From the NCBI GenBank assembly GCA_012972835.1, contig JABDHK010000015.1, positions 1-42,600 of the forward strand: a stretch of 42,600 bases of DNA, written 5' to 3'. The stretch is from Chlorobiaceae bacterium (GTDB taxonomy: Bacteria; Bacteroidota; Chlorobiia; Chlorobiales; Chlorobiaceae). The number at the start of each line of letters is the position of its first letter. The stretch's first letter is position 1. Under the pieces are notes generated by a model. It was not told where the DNA came from. It ran no database searches and saw only the letters and a list, made by a program, of their open reading frames with translations. The position numbers and the translations under genes are program-made. Shown in pieces: positions 1 to 7,453 of this stretch.

Positions 1-90
1 CACACTATTCTCCGGTACGGGTGGCACATATTGCTCCGGAATCGCTGGCACACTTTACTCCGGTAGAGGTGGCACACTATGCTCCGGTGT
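1..90. repeat. Tandem 24-bp repeats resembling an IS21-family terminus
   Basis: Four head-to-tail units of about 24 bases begin at positions 1, 25, 49 and 73. Each starts with CACA and contains CTCCGG followed by a variable spacer ending in GTGG or CTGG. The fourth unit is incomplete. Contiguous repeats of this type (a GGCACA block plus a CCGG block) are known at the ends of IS21-family elements, where they are thought to bind the transposase. The window begins inside the array, so istA and istB, if present, lie outside. The family assignment is inferred from pattern resemblance only. Confidence 0.5.
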
Positions 91-100
91 GCTCAGGTCG

Positions 101-220
101 CCGACGTTGCGGCGGGAGATTGACCGGCAGTTGGCTCGGGTGGTGCTTGAGCGGGATGATGTGCTGGAGGTGGTGGAGGGGGAATTGGGGGCTTACGTTA
201 GTTCTGGTGGTGGAGGGTGA
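101..220 (+). pseudogene. C-terminal fragment of an unidentified gene next to the IS-like repeats
   Basis: An open frame without a start codon reads PTLRREIDRQLARVVLERDD and continues for 20 more codons to a stop at 218-220. The residue pattern (an amphipathic, charged helix followed by a Gly-rich tail) looks like genuine coding sequence. The frame joins directly to the 24-bp repeats on its left, as expected if an insertion cut off the 5' part of the gene. I do not recognise the family. It could also be chance coding potential in GC-rich DNA. Confidence 0.3.
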
Positions 221-226
221 AGGGGT

Positions 227-312
227 GAATCAACTACCCCGCCTCAAGCAGCGGGGTAGTTGATTCATATTGAGATTATTTTTCCGCGAAGCAAGCTTCG
301 GGGAATTGACCC
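227..312. mobile_element. Hairpin and flanking sequence, possibly an IS200/IS605-type end
   Basis: A perfect 16-base inverted repeat (227-242 and 251-266) encloses an 8-base loop. A second small hairpin, GAAGC/GCTTC, follows at 289-299 and runs into CGGGGAATT. IS200/IS605 elements carry subterminal hairpins instead of terminal inverted repeats, and this layout fits one of their ends. The small hairpin and its GGGGAAT tail recur at 7418-7438. The right border near 311 coincides with the point where the adjacent attC palindrome breaks off. No transposase gene is present. A transcription terminator is an alternative reading of the first hairpin. Confidence 0.35.
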
Positions 313-462
313 ATAGCGATTAAACATGGAATGACATTTCTGGGCGTAAAGAAGTGGCGGATTGCGTGGCTGCGAACCTATCCCTCGCTACTAAACTTGC
401 CAGCGGGAACTAAGCCTGCAAACTGAACTTAAACCGCTATGTTTTATGACCGCTTGTTAGGC
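311..462 (-). other. Truncated attC-like integron recombination site
   Basis: Read on the minus strand, GCCTAAC (462-456) matches the R'' core consensus RYYYAAC and lies 11 bases after the stop codon of the PIN-domain gene. An imperfect palindrome follows: CATAGCGGTTTAA near 438-426 pairs with TTTAATCGCTATG near 324-312. The outer part of the partner arm, which should end in a GTTRRRY core, is missing. The sequence instead changes to the IS-like segment on its left. This is best read as an attC cut by a later insertion. Confidence 0.5.
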
Positions 463-473
463 AATATAATTTT

Positions 474-1523
474 TTAATCTATACTGCTAATATTCATATC
501 TGTTATTTCAAAATCGGAACATTTTTCACCTTCGCCCATATCAAAATTAAAATAAATCTCATAAGTCAAATATTGTTCGCTAACAAAGGAAAATTGCTCT
601 TCGCTATGTTCACGTACTGCATTGTACTGGAAACATTCAGTGTCACAGCTCACATAAACTTTACCGGAAACCAATGCACTATCTGTTAATATTTCATATT
701 CAACATCGGCACATTCCAAAATTTCAGTACTATGTCCAATGACATAACCATTATACCAATAATCTTTATCTTTAAGTACATCATTTGGACTCAAATTGTC
801 AATCCTAAGATGAATCGTATCTTCAATATCTTTTGCAAAATTCTCGATAATTAAGTTAAAAACAAAATCTTTATTAAAATTAAATTGAGAGATGTAGGCT
901 TGAAACTTATGTTCTGGGCTTTCTAAAATAGATGATTTTAACTTTAAAAAGTTAAAAGAGCTATTAATCACAGAAAACTTATCAGTATCAACTAGTAAAT
1001 CTTGATGGACTTTTGACTTGTCTTTTTTTGCACAAAAATCACTCGTATTATTTGTGAGTAATATACAATTAGAAAGTTGATTACTTTCAACATAATCAGA
1101 ATAAGATTTCCAAATTAAAGCATCCTTTAGTTCTGTTTTTTCTTCTGTAAATGGTTTTTTACGGTAGATTGCTCTATCTACAATATCTGGCAAATATTCA
1201 TTTTTATAGGGAATAATCTTAAAACTATCAATATACTCAAGTTCGGAATAAAACTCATCAAACTTTTCCAATTGTTTACCAATATCTATAAGCTTAACTT
1301 CTGAATCAATCTTAAGACGAGCAGAATCTGCTATTACCTTATTTAGTTCTCTATTCTTAGCTTCAATCTCTTTTTGGAATTGCCGTCTTAATTCTAGCCT
1401 AACGATCTCCGACATATATAGATAAATTAAATTCTCCTTCGCATAATCCAATATTTTCTTTGATGATTTATTATCAAAGAAATAATCCTCAAATAGAATA
1501 TTAGAATCTATAAATACATTCAT
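474..1523 (-). CDS. PIN-domain protein (DUF4935-like predicted ribonuclease)
   Basis: This 349-residue protein begins with the PIN-fold signature (FIDSNILF, with Asp6 as a likely metal ligand). Other candidate acidic ligands are Glu44 in the VRLELRR helix, the Asp in LKDALIW near residue 133 and the Asp in TNNTSDF near 160. PIN domains are Mg2+-dependent RNases and are common as toxins, but the long C-terminal half (about residues 200-349) has no motif I recognise, so this is not a short VapC. The arrangement resembles DUF4935 proteins. It sits between two attC-like sites, 20 bases downstream of the complete one, so it is probably an integron cassette gene. It is AT-rich. No antitoxin gene is adjacent. 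Function beyond a PIN nuclease fold is inferred. Confidence 0.75.
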   Translation of the reverse strand: MNVFIDSNILFEDYFFDNKSSKKILDYAKENLIYLYMSEIVRLELRRQFQKEIEAKNRELNKVIADSARLKIDSEVKLIDIGKQLEKFDEFYSELEYIDSFKIIPYKNEYLPDIVDRAIYRKKPFTEEKTELKDALIWKSYSDYVESNQLSNCILLTNNTSDFCAKKDKSKVHQDLLVDTDKFSVINSSFNFLKLKSSILESPEHKFQAYISQFNFNKDFVFNLIIENFAKDIEDTIHLRIDNLSPNDVLKDKDYWYNGYVIGHSTEILECADVEYEILTDSALVSGKVYVSCDTECFQYNAVREHSEEQFSFVSEQYLTYEIYFNFDMGEGEKCSDFEITDMNISSID

Positions 1524-1542
1524 TTATCGTGTTTTTTATGTT

Positions 1543-1671
1543 GCCTAACATTTGGAACTATATGCAGTTGGGGATTGCGGGTTGCTTTCCTGTCGAACCC
1601 CGATGCCGCTGCAGGCTGCGAACTTTGTTGTCCGCACCGAAACCCCAATTGACATATAGTTTTTGTTATGC
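1543..1671 (-). other. attC-like integron recombination site (complete)
   Basis: Read on the minus strand, the site runs from GCATAAC (1671-1665) to GTTAGGC (1549-1543), which fits the R' consensus GTTRRRY. The first core departs from RYYYAAC at one position. Between them the arms pair over most of their length: AACTATATG near the right is matched by CATATAGTT near the left, and TTGGGG by CCCCAA. Length is 129 bases. The stop codon of the upstream gene overlaps the first core and the next gene starts 20 bases after the second, the classical cassette layout. Confidence 0.75.
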
Positions 1672-2427
1672 CTTCGTGCTTCTAGTCTGTAAGTTGTCAT
1701 TAGTCAATGTTTTTAAAAAAACTTCTGCCTTTACTTTAATTTTTAAAATTGATTTTGGATTCTTATCACTTTCTTTTAAAGCCCAATATTTATTTTCATT
1801 CCATTCAAATGCTCTGTTGTCGCCTGAGCCGTTTTGTGTTATAAAGCCCCAAAACCATAAATCGTCCCAAATTTCAATTTGCTCTCCTCTGTAAACAGAT
1901 TTTAGTGTCTTATTTATTTTGTCAAAGTCCCAGCTTATTGAACTGTCCAGCTTTTTGAATATTGCAATAATTACTGCGTCAACTGGCAGATAAAAATTGT
2001 CATTTTCAGATATAGTTGCTGGAACGTCTCCCCATATTTTTAAATTCTCTGAATAGTGTCCATTATGCAAATGAAAAATGCTTTTTGAAAATAATGCAGC
2101 TGTCTTTTTTCCCCAACCGTCTTGATTTTTCATTCCGTTATAAAGACTGTCAAAGTTTAACTGCTTGTTTGGATTTATCTTTTCAATAAATTTTTGCATT
2201 GAAGTCATACATTGAGTGTCTTGAAATATGCTTTTATAAAAACTTGCAAGACTGTCAATTTTGGGCTGACTTTGAGTGTTTGCGATATGGTAAAGTAGTG
2301 AAACAACTTTCTCTGTCGTATCGCTGTATAGTGAAATAACTGATAAATAAAACCTCTCTTGCAACGAATGATTAAATTGTCTGTTTGCAGTTAAAAAAGA
2401 AAAAATATTCTCAAGTTTATCATTCAT
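1666..2427 (-). CDS. Cassette-encoded hypothetical protein, possibly HhH-glycosylase-like
   Basis: This gene encodes a 253-residue protein if translation begins at the ATG at 2427 (sequence MNDKLENIFSFL). The open frame extends upstream to 2505, but that part lies inside the attC-like site, so the shorter form is preferred. No strong Shine-Dalgarno is visible. A central segment, GWGKKTAALFSKSIFHLH followed by LPVDAVI, resembles the helix-hairpin-helix and catalytic-loop region of HhH-GPD DNA glycosylases, but I cannot identify the full motif set, so this is tentative. Its stop codon overlaps the downstream attC core. It is AT-rich like the two other cassette genes, suggesting acquisition from a low-GC donor such as a Bacteroidetes. 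Function unknown. Confidence 0.6.
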   Translation of the reverse strand: MNDKLENIFSFLTANRQFNHSLQERFYLSVISLYSDTTEKVVSLLYHIANTQSQPKIDSLASFYKSIFQDTQCMTSMQKFIEKINPNKQLNFDSLYNGMKNQDGWGKKTAALFSKSIFHLHNGHYSENLKIWGDVPATISENDNFYLPVDAVIIAIFKKLDSSISWDFDKINKTLKSVYRGEQIEIWDDLWFWGFITQNGSGDNRAFEWNENKYWALKESDKNPKSILKIKVKAEVFLKTLTNDNLQTRSTKA

Positions 2428-2460
2428 TTTGTCAATGTGTTGGTGTCTTTTTAGCATGAG

Positions 2461-2591
2461 GCATAACGTTTTTCGGGCTTTGCGTTCGGGCGAGTTTCGG
2501 AGCACAAACTGTCAACCAGCATTGCACTTGATGCGAGGCACAAAGCTCCAAGCTTGCACGTCACCCCACCTGACGAAAACCCGTGTTATCG
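2461..2591 (-). other. attC-like integron recombination site
   Basis: On the minus strand the site begins with CGATAAC (2591-2585) and ends with GTTATGC (2467-2461). The inner arms pair (GGGTTTTCGTC against GACGAAAAC/CCCGAAAAACG), and the middle holds a GC-richer variable loop. Length is 131 bases, close to its neighbour. The core bases deviate from RYYYAAC/GTTRRRY but keep AAC and GTT. It lies between the stop of the 331-residue gene and the start of the next gene. Confidence 0.6.
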
Positions 2592-2690
2592 GCTGCCCTT
2601 CTGTCCGTCCGTACATGGTCAGCCCGAAGATTGAATTCACTTTGTTCCAGGTGATTTACACTCATGTCAACAAAGTTAAATATTGTCGGA

Positions 2691-3686
2691 TTACTTGGGA
2701 AGATAAACTGAAAGTGTGTCGGTGATTTTTTTTAAGTCGCAAGTAGCGATTATTTTATTTTTTTCCGCCTCATCTGATACGTGATAAAAAGTGTCCAGCC
2801 GTCTAAATGAAACATTGCCTTGTCCTTTTACAGATTTAATTTTCTCACTTGTCCAAATCAAATAGTCAATTCCGTTTTTCTGAAAGCCAATTTTATCAAT
2901 GGCTTGTCCCTGTAAAACCTTAGAACTGTCAATGTCGTGAAGTATCTCTTTGAGCTGAACACTAAGTATTCTTGGTTTAAAGTCCTCGTTGTGAAAAGTT
3001 TTTCCGGTGTCGTATTGCTTCGTAATTTGAGCATAGTGCCTGTTCAAAATATGAAACAAGCTGTATTCATTGAACTCAATTTGAATTGAATTGAGTTCTA
3101 AAATTAAGTCCGCAGCTTTTAATGTCTCAAAAATTTCAAGAGCTATGCAGTAAATATATTTTGAGTGTAGAAGAATTGCTCTCTCCTTAAAAATGTATAC
3201 AAAAGAACCTTTACGCCAATCACCATTTAGAATCTCGGGAAGATTGGACAGGTTTTTCAATTCGTATCTTGTCTCTGCTGATATTTGTTGCAGCAATTGG
3301 TCGCTGTGATTTGTCTTTTGAATTATCAATTTCCACTCGTCTGATTTATCATAGAGATATTGAAGGTCTGTTTGTGCTTCCTTAGTGTCAACTTTGTAAA
3401 CTCCCACTCCTTTCACTTTATGATATGCACTAGCACCAGTTAAGTTGTGGAAGTATGCCAAGTAGATAGATTTAAACTTGTAATTTTCGCAACAAGAATA
3501 GTCCTCCCAAACTCCATCGTTAAGGTGAGAATTCTTTACAGTCATACAAAAGAATTCCTTTTCGTGTTCTGTCAGTGTTTCCTGTTTAATAGCTTTTGCT
3601 TTTAGAACTTCAAAAATATTTCTTGTCCTTATTTGCTCCGCTTCGCTATCATTTTTTAATCGTAGTTCGTCTATTTGAAAAACCAT
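2691..3686 (-). CDS. Cassette-encoded hypothetical protein, possible nuclease-like C-terminus
   Basis: This is a 331-residue soluble protein with no signal peptide or membrane segment. I do not recognise a named family. The N-terminal third is charged and helical. A central part (YIFKERAILLHSKYIYCIAL and on to about residue 200) looks like a mixed alpha/beta core. Around residue 215 the sequence LFHILNRHYAQ contains a His-x-x-x-Arg-His cluster, reminiscent of the catalytic His/Arg arrangement in barnase/EndoU/RelE-like (PBECR) nucleases, and a segment ending YLIWTSEKIK follows. That link is speculative. The gene is AT-rich, on the same strand as its cassette neighbours, and is followed about 100 bases later by an attC-like site, so it is probably a mobile gene cassette. 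A defence role would fit the neighbouring PIN and TIR genes. Confidence 0.6.
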   Translation of the reverse strand: MVFQIDELRLKNDSEAEQIRTRNIFEVLKAKAIKQETLTEHEKEFFCMTVKNSHLNDGVWEDYSCCENYKFKSIYLAYFHNLTGASAYHKVKGVGVYKVDTKEAQTDLQYLYDKSDEWKLIIQKTNHSDQLLQQISAETRYELKNLSNLPEILNGDWRKGSFVYIFKERAILLHSKYIYCIALEIFETLKAADLILELNSIQIEFNEYSLFHILNRHYAQITKQYDTGKTFHNEDFKPRILSVQLKEILHDIDSSKVLQGQAIDKIGFQKNGIDYLIWTSEKIKSVKGQGNVSFRRLDTFYHVSDEAEKNKIIATCDLKKITDTLSVYLPK

Positions 3687-3901
3687 TGTCGTCTGTTAGT
3701 TTTTTCCAGTTAGTTACAAGTTTGCAATGTCGTCATAGGGTTGCCGATAACTTGTATATACCCCTGACAAAATCATCTTTACAGGACCAATCCAGTCGTA
3801 TAGGCCTGACTGTCGTCAGATATATTTTTGCAAAAAAATTGCTGTGCTTGACTGATGTACGCCTAACGCTCCGGTTTAGCGGCTTGCCCGCAATCGTCGC
3901 T
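3687..3901. other. Intergenic segment with isolated attC-like core sequences
   Basis: This stretch between the TIR gene and the 331-residue gene carries GCCTAAC followed by GCTCCGGTTTAGCGG at 3861-3882, which looks like one arm of an attC, and CGATAAC at 3745-3751, which resembles the core of the other sites. I cannot pair either with a proper partner arm, so the site is degenerate, composite or fortuitous. Short ORFs crossing it have no coding character. Confidence 0.3.
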
Positions 3902-4831
3902 TCACGCATGAAAACGATTCTCCCGAGTGATGTGAACAAGTTCATCCGGTAGCGAGCCCGCATCCTTGATCATGTCTGCCTCGAAGCGCTCACCCTCGGA
4001 ATCCACAGCAAAATCGTAGAGGGTCGACATAAGCCATTTCGTCGTCGCCGGGAATAAGGCATACGCTTGGGACAGCACCGCAGCAGCCACCGTCCGTGGC
4101 ATGAGGACGAGGAGCCACCCGGCACCGATGTTGTCGTGGTGGTCTTTCCAGGCAGCAACCACAATACGCGAAAGAAACATGGCGTCGCTGGGAAGCGCAT
4201 CGCTCAATAGATCGCGGAGGGTATCTCTGAGTACCCACGCATGTTCTCGAAACGGAGCGGGCTTGTACTCAGCCATTTCGAGAAGATCCTCCGTCAGAAT
4301 CTGGAGTCCCCCGCAGGTCTCCTCAGCCTCGCGCTTCAACTGACTCCAAGGTACCCCGCGGTATCTTCCACTGAGGCCCCACACCAGCGACAGCGAGCCT
4401 ATTAGAGCAGAATGGCAGAATTGCGGTACAGGCGGAAGCTTCTCGACACCAATGGCGTGCAGTGTATCACGAAAGCCGTCGTCGAAGCTTCGTCGAAAAT
4501 CTGCGTATTTCTTGGCGCGCAGCAATGGCGGCAATGCACAGTCCTCGAAAAGAAGAGGCAGCACCTTTCGTTGTCCGCCGGAGAATTGATCCATTTGGAA
4601 GGCGCTCAGTTCCTCGAGCACCCAGCGGGAGGCTACAGAGCGTGGGGTCAGGACCAGTCCCAAGTAGTCGGCCTCAGATATCCCGCGCTCGATCGCTTGC
4701 GGAATATTGTCGCCGACTGCAATCTCGCGGTCGTCCAGCCATGCACGAACACCCACCCGAACGAACGCGGCATGGAGGCGACTAGCGACAGTCCTGTCTG
4801 CGCTGCTGTGCGAGATGAATACGCTCTTCAT
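3902..4831 (-). CDS. TIR-domain protein, probable NAD+-cleaving defence effector
   Basis: This 309-residue protein starts with a canonical bacterial TIR domain (about residues 1-130): VFISHSSADR, the WLDDREIAVGDNIPQAIERG segment, and SRWVLEEL with Glu74 at the position of the catalytic glutamate of NAD-hydrolysing TIR domains. The remaining 175 residues are of unknown type, contain Trp-rich helices and could sense a trigger or oligomerise. Bacterial TIR proteins typically act in abortive anti-phage immunity by depleting NAD+ or making cyclic-ADP-ribose signals. No Thoeris or CBASS partner gene lies next to it. The gene is clearly GC-richer than the three cassette genes downstream, so it comes from a different source although it has the same orientation. 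TIR identification is firm; the immune role is inferred. Confidence 0.85.
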   Translation of the reverse strand: MKSVFISHSSADRTVASRLHAAFVRVGVRAWLDDREIAVGDNIPQAIERGISEADYLGLVLTPRSVASRWVLEELSAFQMDQFSGGQRKVLPLLFEDCALPPLLRAKKYADFRRSFDDGFRDTLHAIGVEKLPPVPQFCHSALIGSLSLVWGLSGRYRGVPWSQLKREAEETCGGLQILTEDLLEMAEYKPAPFREHAWVLRDTLRDLLSDALPSDAMFLSRIVVAAWKDHHDNIGAGWLLVLMPRTVAAAVLSQAYALFPATTKWLMSTLYDFAVDSEGERFEADMIKDAGSLPDELVHITRENRFHA

Positions 4832-5046
4832 GGGGACTCCCGCCAGCTAACATTGTTTAGACTGATCTGCCTAATTCTGAAAAAGCAAACAACTCCGTCA
4901 TGTGCAAGAACGTAGATACCTGACTATTGCAGCTCTGCTTCAAACGTCACAAGTCGGGCCAATAGCTCCCGTTTGCATTCTTGTCAAGATATTGCTGAAA
5001 CGGGAGAATATGAAAGGTTTAGCAAAAGAATTACCGGTTTTTTTGT
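4832..5046. other. Non-coding upstream region of the TIR gene
   Basis: No convincing gene is present. The segment must contain the promoter of the TIR gene on the minus strand, but I cannot place -35 and -10 boxes with confidence. Short ORFs on both strands here show no coding character. Confidence 0.4.
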
Positions 5047-5200
5047 TCATAATGGCGGATTGTGTAAGTCGAGGAGGTAGTCGGCGAGGTCGAGGCCTTG
5101 GGTTCTGTCGGCAGGGGTTGCTCGTTTTTTGAGGATGATGGAGAGGGCGCGGGCGTCGTGACGGATACGCAAGGCTAAGCAATGCAGGCAACCGAAAAAA
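5047..5200 (-). pseudogene. C-terminal remnant of an unidentified gene
   Basis: A minus-strand frame without a start codon reads about 48 codons ending in LDLADYLLDLHNPPL and a stop at 5049-5047. Its preceding segment, ALRIRHDARALSIILKKRA, has the regular charge and hydrophobic pattern of real protein. The sequence is GC-rich, unlike the AT-rich DNA to its right. A stop lies immediately upstream, so only the 3' end of a gene survives. Family not recognised. Confidence 0.35.
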
Positions 5201-5352
5201 TATCAACACACGCAATCAGCCAAAAAATAATGCAGGTCGTGCAATGATTTTATGGATTCGAACTGAGCAACAGAACTGTTTTGGTGGTATTTTTGGGGTT
5301 ATATTTTTCAATACCGATTACAAAAGTATTTAATAATAACACTTAAACCATT

Positions 5353-5374
5353 GTTCGAATCCCACCCTCTCCGC
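5353..5374 (+). other. tRNA-Ser 3'-end fragment, candidate attachment-site scar
   Basis: The 22 bases GTTCGAATCCCACCCTCTCC plus GC match the T-loop and acceptor stem at the 3' end of a bacterial tRNA-Ser gene. The rest of the tRNA is absent upstream, and the sequence continues CGTG instead of CCA. Integrases commonly use exactly this part of tRNA genes and leave a 3' duplicate at the far end of an integrated island. The site is therefore a candidate attR/attL, with the intact tRNA-Ser expected elsewhere. Confidence 0.5.
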
Positions 5375-5413
5375 GTGTAAATGGTTAAATGATTTAATAT
5401 AAGGATTTAGCTA

Positions 5414-5450
5414 CCTCAAAGCCCCGCAACACGCGGACCTTTGAGGTTTT
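5414..5450 (+). terminator. Rho-independent terminator
   Basis: CCTCAAAG (5414-5421) pairs with CTTTGAGG (5439-5446), with an inner CCCGC/GCGGA pairing, and is followed by TTTT. It lies 40 bases after the tRNA-Ser 3' fragment, where a tRNA terminator would normally be, so it may have been carried along with that fragment. Confidence 0.6.
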
Positions 5451-5628
5451 ATAATTTCACTGAGAATCGATTTTCCCTCATTCTGTCGTTCTTCCTTCGC
5501 CATCCTCAGTCGCCTATTCTCAACTTGTCTTTGTGTCTGACATCGTGTAGTGAAGTCTTGACCTTCTACTTCTTTTTTGAGAATCTTAGAACTCAAAACC
5601 AAGGGCATTACCTTGCTCAGCCCAGTTC

Positions 5629-5659
5629 AGTGGTAGCATGATTTTCTTGAGGAGTTGTT
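5629..5659 (-). repeat. 31-bp dispersed repeat, copy 1
   Basis: This 31-base segment matches 15926-15956 at 27 positions (AGTGGTAG, three variable bases, GATTTTCTTGAGGAG, one variable base, TGTT). On the minus strand both copies can be read as the protein end QLLKKI-x-LPL, so they may be the 3' remnants of one gene family rather than non-coding repeats. Confidence 0.5.
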
Positions 5660-5955
5660 AGGCATTGAGTTCCTGTGGGTGTTCACCAGCAAGCGAAGCG
5701 AGCAGATGGATGTTTGTGCGCCTTGTGGTACTCCGATCAGGGCGCTCAGCAAGTTCTGGAGCCCTAGTAGGTCGCTTCATGGAGCTGCATGGAGCGTACT
5801 CGCGGAGTGGCGGCAAAACCAAATGGACTGACAAAAGTCCAGAAAAACGATGAATATTAGTATTGTTTGGTGAGGAATTGGAGGTAAAAATGGTTGTTAA
5901 ACGGTATGCCTTTAAAAAAATGTGCGGAAATGCAGAATTTTTATAAATTGAATCC

Positions 5956-6422
5956 ATGAACTCACCATTTGAGAAAATTGCCACTACCGTTAATACCTTA
6001 TTATATATAATCCAGAAGTCGGGCGGAATCTGTGATTTCCATAAGGTATTTAAAATTCTGTACTTCGCGGATCAGAAACATCTGTCGATGTATGGGTCTA
6101 CAATATTGATGGGCTATGTCTGGCCACCGTATACATCAATTCAGAGGTCAATAAGAAAATCAATTACACCCCCAAACTCAAAGAGCTCCATCTCCCTTTT
6201 CAAGCAGCAGGAAGAACAAATCTGGATCATGACTCTTTTGTAGACTGCTCAGAATTTGTGATTAGAGAACAAAAAGAAATAGAGAGCGCAATAACAAACA
6301 GGCCGGGGGTTGTGATTGGAAAGTTATATGAAATGGATTTAACTGCTGTAAAAAACAAACTCATTAGCTCACCAAAAATCAAAGGAAAAGATAAAAAGAG
6401 GTTTGGTTTATATCCGGAATAG
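5956..6422 (+). pseudogene. Broken Panacea-domain (DUF4065, SocA-like antitoxin) gene
   Basis: The intact start MNSPFEKIATTVNTLLYIIQ leads into HKVFKILYFADQKHLSMYGS, the diagnostic N-terminal block of Panacea (DUF4065) proteins, which act as antitoxins for many unrelated toxins. At about 6105 the conserved next block (normally containing Ala-Met and Gly-Pro-Val-Pro) is lost and the reading frame changes. The other frame then continues as plausible protein (for example REQKEIESAITNRPGVVIGK and on to GLYPE) up to the stop at 6420-6422. This indicates a small deletion or frameshift that inactivated the gene. No intact toxin is adjacent. The identification rests on the N-terminal 45 residues. Confidence 0.6.
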
Positions 6423-6590
6423 TTGAAATGAAATTGCATTTATTCGAATTTCTTGCATCTCACCAGGTCTGCGACGAATGAGCCAAAAATCAGGAGACAA
6501 AGCAAAACCTACAGACAGAAATATCTGAGTATCAATATACACAAGCGGCAAGGGCTTTAACTTAGAGCGGTTTGGCTGGTTATTTTGAAT

Positions 6591-7217
6591 TTAGAAATTG
6601 TATCTCAACCCAACCAAAAAGTTATTGCTTTGAGGACTTACATTAGCAATATTTAGAACGTTCTTTGCTGAAGGTTTAAAATAACGGTATCCAAAATCAA
6701 TAACGATATTTTTTAACGCATTAATACCTATGCCAGCACCAAGTTGATAGGCAAAACCACGTTGTGACTCGTCTGGAAAACCTGTGCTTTTTGTAGTGAT
6801 TGTTGCACTACCTAAACCTGCTGTGAGATATGGTGCGATATCATCCGTCACATTAATATCATAATAATAATTAGCCATATATGAACTAATTGAGACACTA
6901 TTGCCTAATACTGAAGTAAGATTAACACCATCCAACTTTTCTTTATCTACATTATTAGATTGATATTCAAAAGCGGCCTCAAGACGATATGCATCGCTTT
7001 TGAAACCAACGGCACCAATAAACGGAACTCCCGACTTGTAGGTTATTAAATTATTAATTGTAATGCCACCCGGCGTTATATTTGAGTTTGCAACTATCCC
7101 TAATCCAGTTGAGACACTCGCATACACACCACTCTGTTGATTAGCATTTCCTGCAAATGCATTTGGCATAGCAAATGAGGATGCAATGACTATTGATAGA
7201 AGCAGCCGCGTCATCAT
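6591..7217 (-). CDS. Outer-membrane beta-barrel protein (Opa/OmpW-like porin family)
   Basis: This 208-residue protein starts with a clear Sec signal peptide (basic MMTR, hydrophobic LLLSIVIASSFAMPNAFA, cleavage after about residue 22). The mature part alternates polar and hydrophobic residues as in transmembrane beta strands, contains YYYDINVTDDIAPYLTAGLG and ends in LVGLRYNF, a C-terminal aromatic residue as required for Bam-dependent insertion. These features match small 8-stranded outer-membrane proteins of the surface-antigen/opacity type. It stands alone on the minus strand. An Ala-Tyr-Gln-Leu-Gly-Ala-Gly-Ile-Gly strand near residue 158 is typical of the family. The specific role (structural, adhesion or permeability) cannot be told from sequence. 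Confidence 0.8.
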   Translation of the reverse strand: MMTRLLLSIVIASSFAMPNAFAGNANQQSGVYASVSTGLGIVANSNITPGGITINNLITYKSGVPFIGAVGFKSDAYRLEAAFEYQSNNVDKEKLDGVNLTSVLGNSVSISSYMANYYYDINVTDDIAPYLTAGLGSATITTKSTGFPDESQRGFAYQLGAGIGINALKNIVIDFGYRYFKPSAKNVLNIANVSPQSNNFLVGLRYNF

Positions 7218-7453
7218 TCTTGACGTTTAAATTGAGTATAATGACGAACAGGTCATTTTGTCGCACATCTTAATATAATATTATATACACAAAAGCCAAC
7301 AAACCTAAATTTACTTATATAATAAATACATATTGCAGATGAGTTACATACAACTACCAATAAAATACATCACAACAGGGCTTCGAGGTATTGGTTTAAT
7401 TTTCATCGATTCTGTCACGAAGCACAGCTTCGGGGAATATTTCCCAAAGAGAT

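Noticed and set aside
1..96. 24-bp repeat series as a CRISPR array
   Set aside because: Units follow each other directly with no constant-length unique spacers, and no cas genes are present; the pattern fits transposon-end repeats better.
21..263. Plus-strand 80-codon frame across the repeats
   Set aside because: Its first third is the repeat array itself (periodic His-Tyr-Ala-Pro-type residues) and the rest is Gly/Trp-rich out-of-frame sequence.
5441..5641. Overlapping plus and minus ORFs of about 65 codons
   Set aside because: They cover a terminator and each other, and neither has a start signal or protein-like pattern.
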